This document shows, piece by piece, positions 25,827 through 35,069 of a stretch of 64,000 bases of DNA. The position numbers and the translations under genes are program-made. Numbering within the stretch: the stretch's first letter is position 1; each line of letters opens with the position of its first letter. Source of the DNA: Gallionella sp. (GTDB lineage: Bacteria; Pseudomonadota; Gammaproteobacteria; Burkholderiales; Gallionellaceae); NCBI GenBank assembly GCA_028707275.1, contig JAQTUP010000006.1, positions 108,248-172,247 of the forward strand, written 5' to 3'. The notes below the pieces were generated by a model. The model was given only the letters and a program-made list of their open reading frames with translations, did no database searches and had not been told where the DNA came from.

Positions 25827-26885
25827 ATGTCGGAAAAACCGGTAGTGTTAGAAGTGAAATTGACCCAATTGTCTCACGGCGGCGGCTGCGGCTGCAAAAT
25901 TGCACCCGCTTTGTTGCAGCAAATTTTGGGCGACGTGAAGGATAAATTGCCCTATCCTGATCTTCTGGTGGGCACGGAGACCTGCGATGATGCAGCAGTG
26001 TACCGTTTAAATGACAGCCAGGCTGTCATCGCGACCACTGATTTTTTCATGCCCATCGTGGATGATCCCTTCGATTTTGGCCGTATTGCCGCCACCAATG
26101 CGCTCTCGGATGTGTACGCGATGGGCGGCACGCCTATCATGGCGTTGGCGATTGTCGGCATGCCGATCAACAAACTGCCCATCGAGGCTATTCGCGCGAT
26201 TTTGCAAGGCGGCGAGTCGGTCTGTCGTGCGGCGGGGATTCCGCTGGCGGGGGGGCATTCTATCGATTCGCCGGAACCCATCTATGGCCTGGTGGCGCTG
26301 GGTATCGTGCACCCTGACCGGCTCAAGAAAAACAGCGGCGCAAGAACGGGGGACGTGCTCATCCTGGGTAAGGGGCTGGGGGTCGGCATCATGGCTGCGG
26401 CCTTGAAAAAGGGGGCGCTCTCCAGTGATGGCTATGCGCAACTGATCGCGAATACCACTCAGTTGAACAAGGTAGGCACGGCGTTGTCGGAAATGCCCGA
26501 GGTGCATGCACTGACCGATGTGACAGGTTTCGGCCTGCTGGGGCACCTGCTGGAGATGTGTCGCGGATCCGGTCTGGCAGGGGAAGTCGAGTTCGATCGG
26601 GTGCCGATCCTGCCTGCCGCTTTGCCGCTGGCAAAAGCCGGCTACGGGCCTGGCGCGATTGAACGAAATATGGACAGTTACGGGCGCGACGTGCATTTTT
26701 CCGAGCATATCGAAAGCTGGCAGCAACGCCTGTTGGCCGATGCGCAAACCAGCGGCGGCTTGCTGGTGTCAGTAGCCCCCGGAGCCGTCGAACAGGTATT
26801 GGCCTGTTTTTCTCAGGCAGGATTTGATCAGGCTGCGGTGATCGGTGTGATGAATACGGGGGCTGCGGGCGTGGTGGTGAAGTAA
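25827..26885 (+). CDS. selD: Selenide, water dikinase SelD
   Basis: This 352-residue protein makes selenophosphate from selenide and ATP. The catalytic Cys/Lys loop 'LSHGGGCGCKIAP' (a Cys form, not Sec) is intact, as are 'CDDAAVYRLN', 'IATTDFFMPIVDDPFDFGRI', 'AGGHSIDSPEPIYGLVALG' and 'LTDVTGFGLLGHLLEMC'. GAGGA just before the ATG is the ribosome site. No selA, selB or selC lies in this window, so the visible use of its product is tRNA modification by MnmH. Confidence 0.96.
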   Translation: MSEKPVVLEVKLTQLSHGGGCGCKIAPALLQQILGDVKDKLPYPDLLVGTETCDDAAVYRLNDSQAVIATTDFFMPIVDDPFDFGRIAATNALSDVYAMGGTPIMALAIVGMPINKLPIEAIRAILQGGESVCRAAGIPLAGGHSIDSPEPIYGLVALGIVHPDRLKKNSGARTGDVLILGKGLGVGIMAAALKKGALSSDGYAQLIANTTQLNKVGTALSEMPEVHALTDVTGFGLLGHLLEMCRGSGLAGEVEFDRVPILPAALPLAKAGYGPGAIERNMDSYGRDVHFSEHIESWQQRLLADAQTSGGLLVSVAPGAVEQVLACFSQAGFDQAAVIGVMNTGAAGVVVK

Positions 26886-26957
26886 TTCGGATTTGATCCG
26901 TTCGTGGAGAACTCTCGGGTCAGATGAGTCCTGCATAACCATGAACGGATGAAATCA

Positions 26958-26988
26958 GCGTCCCTGTGGACGCCAGACTCATTTTTTT
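26958..26988 (+). terminator. Rho-independent terminator after selD
   Basis: GCGTCC-CTGT-GGACGC forms a 6-bp stem, followed after a short spacer by seven T residues. It lies between selD and the convergent MshQ-like gene. A second imperfect inverted repeat (GATCCGTTCGTGG / CCATGAACGGAT, about 26894-26949) precedes it. Confidence 0.6.
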
Positions 26989-29900
26989 ATCTGCCATGTC
27001 TGCCATGATAAATAAAGACGTTCTTCTCACCGTACACGCCGAATGTGGCGCGTGCGCTGCTGCTCGGCAGATAGCTGTAAGCGCTGGCTGTCACCTCCAC
27101 GTTGCCGCTGTTATCGCCCCCGGGTGCTGACAGGAGGATATCTCCCTGGCCCTGAGCAAAGGTAACCGGCGAGACTGCAATATTTGTTGTCCATGCATTC
27201 GGGTTGGAGAGCGAGATATTCGCCTGGCTGATGCTATCCCCCGTGTTCGTCACATAAGCTGTGCCATTCCAGTATTGAACCGTCAGTGGTAATGTCAGAT
27301 TCAGCAGCCCGGAGCCATAGGCATTGGTCATGTTCAGGCGACCATGGCGTACTTCGGTTCGCCCGATCCTGGCGTGGTTGGGAGCGCCGGCCATTACGGT
27401 GTCAAGATCGTAGGCTAATACGGCGCCATCACTGTCAACGGGGTTTATGCCTATATCCAGTGCGGAATAGGGTCCGTCAGCCCCAGCTCCCCGGGTAATC
27501 ATGAACGGGGCTGTCACATTGGCCGTGCCCAGGCAGGCAGGGGATGGCGTGCAGCCAGACAGGAATTGCCCGGTTGCGGCAGGCAACCCTGCCGTGCTGA
27601 TTCGTCCTGACAGCGGGGTTCGAACCGGGGAATTGTCGATCACACCCAGGTTGAGAGCCCCCGCCACCGGGTCAAATTTGGCGAAACTGTCGGTATAGTT
27701 TTGCAGTCTTGTCCCGTCCGTCGCCTCTGCTGTCAGTGTAAACACCGCGTTGATCTGCTCGTTCATATAGGTGAAAGCGGAAGGGCAGGCGGTCGCTGCG
27801 GGGCATAAATCTGACCTGTTGGTGATGGAATTTCCGGACAGGCCAAATTTTGCGGCATAGAAGCGACCGATGTTTTCACTCGGAGTGCCGGTGACATCGC
27901 CGGCTCCCAGGTAGTTTCTGTCCGCAACGCTCGGTGTCAGGGTGATGATACCCGCTTCACTCCAGGTGAATGCGCTGCCGGTTGCCTCGCCGTTTGTCGA
28001 GACGCCAAAGGCGCCGAACGTGCCGCTGACCGCCGGGTTGTTTCCGGTTGCGGGCAAGACCAGCGCGGGGGTTAATCTTACGCCCTCGGGGGAAATCTCA
28101 TGGCCATAATTCGGCGTCCTGTTGCCGGTGCTGTTCAGTGCCATGACCGTGACGCTAAAAGGATGGCCTGCACGGATAAAGGTCGCCCCGTCAGCCGTGG
28201 CCGCTTTCGGATTTTCACCGCTCTTGGCCAGCGCGCCTGTGCCGCAATTAGCCGTATCGACTGTGGTGCATTTGATGTGGGTCAACAAAAAACTGGCAGG
28301 TTTGACCACGAATATCCCGCTGCGCCCCTGTTGGGTTGTCACCTGGCTGTTGCGTACGAATAACTCGATCGAGCCCACATCGTCATAGTTGAAGCTGAAC
28401 GGTCCCGCGCTGGGCGTGCCGGCGGCAAAGATGAGATCCACCCCCGTCGACCAGGTCGCGGGCATGGCGCCATTGGCTTCGCACAGGGGTAAGGTGCTTG
28501 CAGAAAAAGTTGCCTGAATGCCGGCATCGGCGACCGGATTGACGCACGACAAAGCAAACTGCATATTGACCGTGACAGGATTTGCAGCGTTCAGCTGGAT
28601 CGGCACATTGGCGCCATTGACGGCGGCAATGTACACATTGGCCTGAGGCGTGCCTGCCGTTTGGGGCGACCAGGTGACAGGCGCGCACTGTGAACCGGCG
28701 CCTACTGCAACGCCGTTCAGGGCGCAGGGTTTGTTGACAAACACATAGCCCGGTATAAAGATGGTATCGCTGTGAGTCGCGGTATTATTGGCAAGTACCG
28801 CGTCATTCGCCCCTCCGCCGACATAGGCCGTATTGGTGATGACCCCGGCCGATGCCGTCGCATCGACCGTGGCGGTGACCGTCAGTGAAGTCGAGGCGCC
28901 TACCGCCAAAATGCCCGTCTGTATGCAGGTGACAGTCTGTCCAGCTGCGCTGCACGTCCAGCCAGCGCTCCCGCCCGCATAAGTCAATCCGGCAGGAAGC
29001 GTGTCAGTGATGGTGACAGGTCCCGGATCATCGTTGGGTCCCAGGTTGGTGACGGTCATCGTGTAGCTGACATAGTTCCCCGGCGAAAAAGTGCCGCTGC
29101 TGGTCATGCTCATCCCCAAATCGGTCGAGCCGACCGTCGATCCTACGCACACGTCATCCACATGCCAGTAATCCTGATCCAGCAGACCTGAGCCTGCCAG
29201 CATGGAAATGCGCAGCCTGAACCTGGAATGTTTCGCATCCGCCGGGAGGGTGAAACTGTTGGTTGCAGGCGATGTCGCGGCTGAGAAAATCTGTCCCTGG
29301 GTCCCGGCGCCGGGGAACGTGCTCAGCTGAATCCAGGCGCCTGCGTTGTTGAGATACTCGAATTTTAGCCCCTTGGCGGCCGTTTCGGGAAAGTCGCTGC
29401 CCGTGGTGTTGGGCACCGTGGTGACAGCCCCGGTGCCGCGCTTTACCCAGAATGAAATCTGATTATTGCCCGAATTGGTGGAAAGATCGGTCGATTTGCT
29501 GGTCGCACTCACCGCATTCCAGCGCAGATCCATGTTGTGCAGACCATTGGCGAAATGAGTTGAACCGATGCGCACGTTACCCGTTCCCAGCATGCCCCAG
29601 CGCGACAAGTTGCCCTCGAAGGTGTCACAGAACGGGCCTGTGAAGGTCACGGCAGGGACTTCGATCAGTACCACGTTATCCACATGCCAGTAATCATAAC
29701 CCACTACGCCCGCAGCTCCGCCATTGCCTCCACTGCCGCTGCCGTTGGGTTGTAAAAAGCGGATTTTGAAACCGCTCCATAACGCGTCATCGGGCAGATC
29801 TATGGACGGGGCGAGTACTTCACCCGGTGTATCGTCTGTCGGATATTGCGCCAGTGCCACCCACACGTTTAGATTGTTCAGATACTGTACCTGAAATTCT

Positions 29901-31528
29901 TCTCCGGGCGTCGATGTGTAGGCGGCGAGTGCCGCGCCGCAACCTGCCTGGTTATTACCCGGCCACTCGCTGAAGCAATCCGAGCCGCGTCGCAACCAGA
30001 AACTCAGTCTCGCCCCTGTTTTGCCTGCCAGATTGATCACGGGGCTGGTGACCGTGACGCTGGACCAGCGGGTGAACATGGCGCGTGTACTGTTGGCGCG
30101 CAGACTGGTGGTCGTGCTCCACGGCGGCACATCCGAGTCTATCCCCGCGCATCCGGCATTGCCTGCCGCACCATTGCATGTGGTGCTGAGCGCCCCGCCG
30201 TTCAGCCCGGCAACGACCCAGGCTCCGTAACCGGGCGCTGTGCCGACCTGTGTGGCCGCATTGCTGCCGCCGACTGCAACCGTGCGTTCAAAATCATCGC
30301 AGAACAGCATGCCTGATGAGCAGACGGGCACGATCAGGGTATAAGGCTGCCCGGTAAAATCTCCGTTGCCCGCACCCGCGCCCCCCAGGGGGGTGGCACT
30401 CGCGTTGACGATGGAGTCATTGTCCACCAGTTTCAGTGTCAGGCTGCCGACCGTACCCGTTCCGGTATTCGCCGTTACCGTGTAGGTCGTGCCGTTGCCA
30501 GCGACTGAGCTCAGGCTGGCGCCTGTCACGGAACCTGCCGATATCAGGGCGAAATCCGATAAATCGACGCCCGTTACCGCCATGTCGAAGACGATGGTCC
30601 AGCTCACATTGGTATTCGCAGAAGTCGGGTTGTTGCTGGCCGTATTGATGGAGGTGACGACGGGCGCCGGGCACACCGATGTCGAAAAAGTGGAGTCACT
30701 GCTGTTGCTGGTGCCCACGCTGTTGGCCCCCGTCACCCGGAAGTGGTAGGTTGTGCCGCAGCCGAGCCCTGTGATGGCCGCTGACACGGCAGTATTGACG
30801 GCGCTGACTGCCAGAGGGCTGGGTGTGGCCGTCGCCGTGCTGCCATAGGCTGTGGTCACTCCGTAATCGAAGCTCACGACAGTGATCGCGCCATTGCTGC
30901 TCACCGTGCCGTTCAATGTCGCGCCAGTGGTGCTCAGAGCCGTGGCAGCGCCGCTCGCAACCGTCGGTGCCGTCAGTGAACAAGCAGGGACGGACTGGGT
31001 TTCTGTCAGTGTCCCAAGATTCGTGGTGGCTGTTACGTTGTTGATGGTGGAGGTGCCGGTGTGTGTGATATTGCCGCTCGCCAATGGGAACGAGGCGGTG
31101 GGGCGCACCTGAATGCCGGTCCAGAGCAGGGTGTTTTTGCTGGCGCTCTTTTTTGTGACGGTGAAGGTAATGGCGCTGGTCGTGACGGAGCTGACAGGTA
31201 CCACGCTGCCGGTTGCAATGCCGTTGATATTTTTGGATGCAGTGGCATTACCCGTCAGCGTGACGGTGACCGCCGCTGCCGTATCGAATTCAAATCCGGC
31301 AGGCGCACTGAACACGATGTCGCCTGTGCCTATCTCGCCTGCTGCATTTTCGGCAAACTTCGGATTCGCCAGTGCATACCAGGTTCCGGCGGCAGAGCAT
31401 CCGGGCGCGGTGTTGGACAGGATGACGCTGCCACCTGTCGCCTTTGTCACCGATACCGCCGCATGGGCCATCCCGCTCAGCATGATTAAGGCGAAGAATG
31501 CGTAAATTGTCCTGGCGCTGATTTTCAT
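26987..31528 (-). CDS. MshQ-like giant secreted/surface protein with DUF11 and DUF6701
   Basis: This 1513-residue protein has a signal peptide ending in 'GMAHA' (residue ~23). An N-terminal beta domain (24-183) is followed by a fibronectin-like module (~184-290, 'LNGTVSSNGAITVVSFDYGV') and a bacterial Ig-like module (~295-400). Two similar jelly-roll modules start at 'CDDFERTV' (~409) and 'CDTFEGNLSRWGM' (~633). A DUF11 repeat (~804-920, 'YTMTVTNLGPNDDPGPVTIT') follows. The ~580-residue C-terminus is of the MshQ/DUF6701 type ('HGRLNMTNAYGSGLLNLTLP', 'QYWNGTAYVTNTGD', 'ARATFGVYGEKN'). MshQ belongs to MSHA pilus loci, so this may be a pilus-associated tip protein or adhesin. No pilin genes adjoin it, so the role is inferred. 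Confidence 0.8.
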   Translation of the reverse strand: MKISARTIYAFFALIMLSGMAHAAVSVTKATGGSVILSNTAPGCSAAGTWYALANPKFAENAAGEIGTGDIVFSAPAGFEFDTAAAVTVTLTGNATASKNINGIATGSVVPVSSVTTSAITFTVTKKSASKNTLLWTGIQVRPTASFPLASGNITHTGTSTINNVTATTNLGTLTETQSVPACSLTAPTVASGAATALSTTGATLNGTVSSNGAITVVSFDYGVTTAYGSTATATPSPLAVSAVNTAVSAAITGLGCGTTYHFRVTGANSVGTSNSSDSTFSTSVCPAPVVTSINTASNNPTSANTNVSWTIVFDMAVTGVDLSDFALISAGSVTGASLSSVAGNGTTYTVTANTGTGTVGSLTLKLVDNDSIVNASATPLGGAGAGNGDFTGQPYTLIVPVCSSGMLFCDDFERTVAVGGSNAATQVGTAPGYGAWVVAGLNGGALSTTCNGAAGNAGCAGIDSDVPPWSTTTSLRANSTRAMFTRWSSVTVTSPVINLAGKTGARLSFWLRRGSDCFSEWPGNNQAGCGAALAAYTSTPGEEFQVQYLNNLNVWVALAQYPTDDTPGEVLAPSIDLPDDALWSGFKIRFLQPNGSGSGGNGGAAGVVGYDYWHVDNVVLIEVPAVTFTGPFCDTFEGNLSRWGMLGTGNVRIGSTHFANGLHNMDLRWNAVSATSKSTDLSTNSGNNQISFWVKRGTGAVTTVPNTTGSDFPETAAKGLKFEYLNNAGAWIQLSTFPGAGTQGQIFSAATSPATNSFTLPADAKHSRFRLRISMLAGSGLLDQDYWHVDDVCVGSTVGSTDLGMSMTSSGTFSPGNYVSYTMTVTNLGPNDDPGPVTITDTLPAGLTYAGGSAGWTCSAAGQTVTCIQTGILAVGASTSLTVTATVDATASAGVITNTAYVGGGANDAVLANNTATHSDTIFIPGYVFVNKPCALNGVAVGAGSQCAPVTWSPQTAGTPQANVYIAAVNGANVPIQLNAANPVTVNMQFALSCVNPVADAGIQATFSASTLPLCEANGAMPATWSTGVDLIFAAGTPSAGPFSFNYDDVGSIELFVRNSQVTTQQGRSGIFVVKPASFLLTHIKCTTVDTANCGTGALAKSGENPKAATADGATFIRAGHPFSVTVMALNSTGNRTPNYGHEISPEGVRLTPALVLPATGNNPAVSGTFGAFGVSTNGEATGSAFTWSEAGIITLTPSVADRNYLGAGDVTGTPSENIGRFYAAKFGLSGNSITNRSDLCPAATACPSAFTYMNEQINAVFTLTAEATDGTRLQNYTDSFAKFDPVAGALNLGVIDNSPVRTPLSGRISTAGLPAATGQFLSGCTPSPACLGTANVTAPFMITRGAGADGPYSALDIGINPVDSDGAVLAYDLDTVMAGAPNHARIGRTEVRHGRLNMTNAYGSGLLNLTLPLTVQYWNGTAYVTNTGDSISQANISLSNPNAWTTNIAVSPVTFAQGQGDILLSAPGGDNSGNVEVTASAYSYLPSSSARATFGVYGEKNVFIYHGRHGR

Positions 31529-32090
31529 TTGTGTTCTTTCTGTTGCGGGCCGAGCAGGCGTCTGATGTATTTATAAGCGTGTGTGATATTCAATTACGGC
31601 AGTGCTTGTTGCGAAGGTGCGTGACAGGCGAAAGTTGCCGGATCTCGGCTCGGCGGCGTCCCCCGTCGGTGCTTGCGTGATTTCTCGATTCACGATTCTG
31701 CCGGATGCGTTGGCCTTGCCCCCGGATCAGCTAAACATCACAACTATCCCTCTGAGTTTCGGTGAGGCAGATCGAGTCCCGATGTATATTTTCATTGCAA
31801 AAGCTTGCACCAAACTTACATGCAGCAGTGATTTTACCTGATTCTCTTGAATTGGCTAGTTTTTTGTGAGTTTTTTAAAGAAGGCGATGCAAGTGATACG
31901 CTACCCATTCATGAGATAGGGCGGGGCACTTGCCGTGATGACGGGGAGGATTACCCCGCCCTGGAGGGCGGGGTGTAGCGGGGGGGAGATTCAAGTTCTT
32001 CCAGGCCTGAGTCCGTCGGCCTGAAGGCCTGCGATGCCGGTATTTTTGAGTGTCTGCCTGATATTCGTGAGTGTTTAAGTGTCGGGTAAC
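31529..32090. other. 562-bp intergenic region upstream of the MshQ-like gene
   Basis: No gene is visible. The half next to the MshQ-like start (31529-31860) must hold its promoter and a long leader, but I see no convincing -35/-10 pair or named riboswitch. It contains several short inverted stretches (for example GCCGGATCTCGGCTCGGCGGC). The other half contains a hairpin repeat listed separately and the 3' flank of ugd. Confidence 0.5.
31941..32038. repeat. Two-hairpin interspersed repeat, copy B
   Basis: ACCCCGCCCTGGAGGGCGGGGT is followed by TTCTTCCAGGCCTGAGTCC and the hairpin TCGGCCTGAAGGCCTGCGA. Order, orientation and connecting bases parallel 7966-8051. It ends about 50 bases past the ugd stop on the minus strand and may serve as its terminator. 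Confidence 0.5.
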
Positions 32091-33473
32091 TTAGCTCTCG
32101 CGTCCGATGCCGAAATACTCGAATCCCATGGCTTTTAAGTCAGCCGGTTCGAACAGGTTGCGCCCGTCGAAAATAATCGGCTGTTTCAGGCGTGCCTTGA
32201 TGATGTCAAAATCCGGGCTCTTGAAGGCTTTCCATTCGGTCACGATAATCAGGGCATCGGCGTCTTGCAATGCGTCCTTGGAATTGTCAGCATAACTCAA
32301 ATCGGCACGCTCGCCGTAAATATGGCGCGTTTCTTTCATGGCCGCAGGATCATATGCGGTGACGGTAGCCCCCAGCGCCCACAGTCCTTCCATCAGTACG
32401 CGGCTGGAAGCTTCGCGCATGTCGTCCGTGCCGGGTTTGAATGCCAGCCCCCACAGGGCGAAGTGCTTGCCTGTCAGGTCGGTGCCGAAGCGTTTGGTGA
32501 CCTTGCTCAGCATGACGTATTTCTGGGCGTTATTGACCTGTTCTACCGCTTCGAGCACTTTCGAGGGCAGGCCGTATTCCGCGCTGGTGCGCTGCAAGGC
32601 GCGCACATCCTTGGGAAAACAGGAGCCGCCGTAGCCGCAGCCCGCATACAAAAAACTGTAGCCGATGCGCAGGTCGGATCCTATGCCCTTGCGTACATGT
32701 TCGATGTCAGCGCCCACTCGTTCGGCCAGATTGGCCAGCTCATTCATGAACGAGATACGCGTGGCTAACATGGCATTCGCCGCATATTTGGTCAGTTCGG
32801 CAGAGCGGATGTCCATCACCATCAGGCGTTCGTGATTGCGCTGAAAAGGCGCGTACATCTCTTTCATGATCTTGATCGCCGCCTCGTCCTCTGCGCCGAT
32901 CACGATGCGATCCGGACGGTTGAAGTCGTCGATGGCCGCCCCTTCCTTGAGAAACTCAGGGTTGGATACCATGGAGAATCCGGGATCCAGGTTCGAGTAT
33001 TCAGGATTGAAGGCGGGGGAGTGCAGTGCCGGGTTTTGCAGGCTGAAGTCGCGCTTGTCCAGTTCCTCCTGCATGGCCTGTTTTACTTTATCGGCGGTGC
33101 CGACCGGTACAGTCGATTTGTCCACGACGACCTTGTATTCGGTCATGTGTCGGGCGATGTTGCGTGCGGCGGCGATGACGTATTGCAGATCGGCTGAGCC
33201 GTCTTCATCGGACGGGGTGCCGACGGCAATCATCTGCACCAGCCCGTGCGCAACGCTTGCCGCGACATCGGTGGTGAAACGCAGGCGACCGGCTGCGACG
33301 TTGCGTTTGATGACCTCATCGAGTCCCGGTTCGTAGATCGGCACGCCGCCGTTGTTCAGAATGTCGATCTTCCTCGGATCGACATCCAGACACAACACGT
33401 CATTGCCCAAGTCCGCCAGGCATGCGCCTGACACCAAACCGACATAGCCGGAACCAATCACTGTGATTTTCAT
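32091..33473 (-). CDS. ugd: UDP-glucose 6-dehydrogenase
   Basis: This 460-residue NAD-dependent dehydrogenase oxidises UDP-glucose to UDP-glucuronate for surface polysaccharides. Motifs: '[20 protein letters not shown]' (NAD), '[14 protein letters not shown]', '[20 protein letters not shown]', the catalytic Cys in '[19 protein letters not shown]' and '[20 protein letters not shown]'. It stands alone. No glycan cluster is visible in the window. Confidence 0.95.
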   Translation of the reverse strand: MKITVIGSGYVGLVSGACLADLGNDVLCLDVDPRKIDILNNGGVPIYEPGLDEVIKRNVAAGRLRFTTDVAASVAHGLVQMIAVGTPSDEDGSADLQYVIAAARNIARHMTEYKVVVDKSTVPVGTADKVKQAMQEELDKRDFSLQNPALHSPAFNPEYSNLDPGFSMVSNPEFLKEGAAIDDFNRPDRIVIGAEDEAAIKIMKEMYAPFQRNHERLMVMDIRSAELTKYAANAMLATRISFMNELANLAERVGADIEHVRKGIGSDLRIGYSFLYAGCGYGGSCFPKDVRALQRTSAEYGLPSKVLEAVEQVNNAQKYVMLSKVTKRFGTDLTGKHFALWGLAFKPGTDDMREASSRVLMEGLWALGATVTAYDPAAMKETRHIYGERADLSYADNSKDALQDADALIIVTEWKAFKSPDFDIIKARLKQPIIFDGRNLFEPADLKAMGFEYFGIGRES

Positions 33474-33650
33474 TGCGGAGCGCTTTTAAAAAATTAAGCG
33501 CGTATTATGCCGCAGATCGGGCAATACGTCAGTCTGTGACGATTTGTACTGGAAGTATGTCGAAAGCCGTGTATAATGCTGCTCGGCACTTCTGTGTCAC
33601 GAAGTCGCGGTAGTCAATACGAGTGTTTTTAAAGAAATTTAAATTTTGTG

Positions 33651-33679
33651 TTGACCGAATTGTAAAGCATCTATACAAT
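33651..33679 (+). promoter_or_regulatory. Sigma70-type promoter of tRNA-Asn
   Basis: TTGACC (33651-33656) and TACAAT (33674-33679) are separated by exactly 17 bases, and the tRNA begins 14 bases downstream. A further TATAAT at 33574-33579 may belong to another start. Confidence 0.8.
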
Positions 33680-33693
33680 GCGCACCTCTTCAT

Positions 33694-33769
33694 TCCCTGA
33701 TAGCTCAGCCGGTAGAGCGACGGACTGTTAATCCGCAGGTCCCTGGTTCGAATCCAGGTCGGGGAGCCA
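33694..33769 (+). tRNA. tRNA-Asn (GTT)
   Basis: This 76-base cloverleaf has acceptor stem TCCCTGA/TCGGGGA, D-arm GCTCAGCCGGTAGAGC, anticodon arm GGACTGTTAATCC with anticodon GTT, and T-arm CCTGGTTCGAATCCAGG. The 3' CCA is encoded. Confidence 0.97.
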
Positions 33770-33777
33770 GACAGATA

Positions 33778-33806
33778 AAGCCTTGCAGCAATGCGAGGCT
33801 TTTTTC
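33778..33806 (+). terminator. Terminator of tRNA-Asn
   Basis: AAGCCTTGCA-GCAA-TGCGAGGCTT forms a 10-bp stem (one T-G pair) with a GNRA-like loop and is followed by T residues, nine bases after the tRNA end. Confidence 0.85.
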
Positions 33807-33907
33807 TCGTCCGCAGTTTGAGTCAGGTACAATTGAAATAAAATTTTCACAATTGGCTGCGGCTTTGACGCGATTCAACCCTTTACAAAACCTCACAGGA
33901 CTCCCTC

Positions 33908-34132
33908 ATGCAATCAACTGAATTTGAACTAAACGGCGAGTATGTGGAGCTTAACCAGTTGCTCAAGATGACAGGTTTGTGCGACAGCGGTGGCGCGGGC
34001 AAGGCGATGGTGGCAGAAGGCGTTGTTTGCGTCGACGGTCAGACGGAGCTGCGCAAAACGGCCAAGATACGAGCAGGCTCTGTGGTGTCTGTCGGCGATG
34101 TACGCATCAGCGTGCTTGAAAAACAGGGCTGA
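33908..34132 (+). CDS. S4-domain RNA-binding protein (YbcJ-like)
   Basis: This 74-residue protein consists almost entirely of an S4 domain ('EYVELNQLLKMTGLCDSGGA', 'AEGVVCVDGQTELRKTAKIR', 'AGSVVSVGDVRISV'). Proteins of this size (YbcJ group) bind structured RNA and are thought to act around ribosomes or translation. It lies downstream of tRNA-Asn, behind that gene's terminator. The next 255 bases contain no recognisable gene. Confidence 0.88.
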   Translation: MQSTEFELNGEYVELNQLLKMTGLCDSGGAGKAMVAEGVVCVDGQTELRKTAKIRAGSVVSVGDVRISVLEKQG

Positions 34133-34387
34133 GTCCGGGATTGACGGTCTTTTGGATGCCGCGCACCTGATTGCCGCAGGCCGGGAAAAATCCGGGGGCT
34201 GATGTTCCTGAGCGCGAATGAGGAAGCTCATGAAGCGTTTATTGTTGGCCGGAAGTGAGTAAGGTTTTCAACCACTCATGATGAGCGCCGCTGCCCACAC
34301 AAAATCCAGCCCAGCCGGGCACTTGAAAAACACAAGCTCATTTTCCAGCTACACTGCATCCCATCGACGCGCGCATCAGAGTTAAAA

Positions 34388-35041
34388 ATGAAAAAAGACT
34401 TTTGGCTGGAGCGATGGGAGCGGGAAGAAACAGGCTTTCATCAGAACGAGATTAATTCATATTTGCGCCAGTTCTGGCAGGAACTGGATCAGCAAGGCGA
34501 GGTGTTCGTGCCGCTCTGTGGCAAGAGCCTGGACATGCTGTGGCTCAGGGAGCAAGGATATTCTGTGCTGGGCGTGGAGTTGAGCGCCATCGCGGTACAG
34601 TCGTTCTTCAGGGAAAACGGCTACAGCCCGCATCAGCGCACCTGTGACGCCTTCGATCACAGCGAGGCTGACCGCATCCGCATCCTGTGCGGGGATTTCT
34701 TCGATTTGAGTCCGGATGATGTGAGCTGTGTGCGCATGGTGTACGACCGGGCATCGATGGTCGCACTGCCGACAGAAATGCGGGAAAAATATGTACGCCA
34801 TCTGCTGGGTATTTTGCCGGACGGAGCGCAAATTCTCCTGATTACCTTCGAATATCCCCAGGGCGAAATGAGCGGGCCGCCCTTTTCCGTTTCCGTCGCC
34901 GAGGTGGAGAACCTCTACCGCGAGCACGCGAAGATACGTCATCTGGCGCGACAGGATGTGCTGGCGCAAAACCCGCGTTTTGCCGCGCGCGGCGTGAGTC
35001 AGTTGCACGAAAATATTTTTCTGCTGACGGTCGGTCAGTAG
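34388..35041 (+). CDS. tpm: Thiopurine S-methyltransferase family protein
   Basis: This 217-residue TPMT-family SAM-dependent methyltransferase has 'FWLERWEREETGFHQNEINS', 'VFVPLCGKSLDMLWLREQGY', 'VLGVELSAIAVQSFFREN' and 'GDFFDLSPDDV', as in bacterial Tpm. Bacterial members methylate thiopurines and can volatilise selenium and tellurium oxyanions. The selenium genes 8 kb away make that of passing interest but do not prove it. Confidence 0.92.
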   Translation: MKKDFWLERWEREETGFHQNEINSYLRQFWQELDQQGEVFVPLCGKSLDMLWLREQGYSVLGVELSAIAVQSFFRENGYSPHQRTCDAFDHSEADRIRILCGDFFDLSPDDVSCVRMVYDRASMVALPTEMREKYVRHLLGILPDGAQILLITFEYPQGEMSGPPFSVSVAEVENLYREHAKIRHLARQDVLAQNPRFAARGVSQLHENIFLLTVGQ

Positions 35042-35069
35042 TGCGGGGCGATTTTGTGCGGTGTCGAAA

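Noticed and set aside
31529..31860. Riboswitch (for example c-di-GMP type) upstream of the MshQ-like gene
   Set aside because: Short stems are present, but the conserved core of known c-di-GMP riboswitches is not found on either strand.
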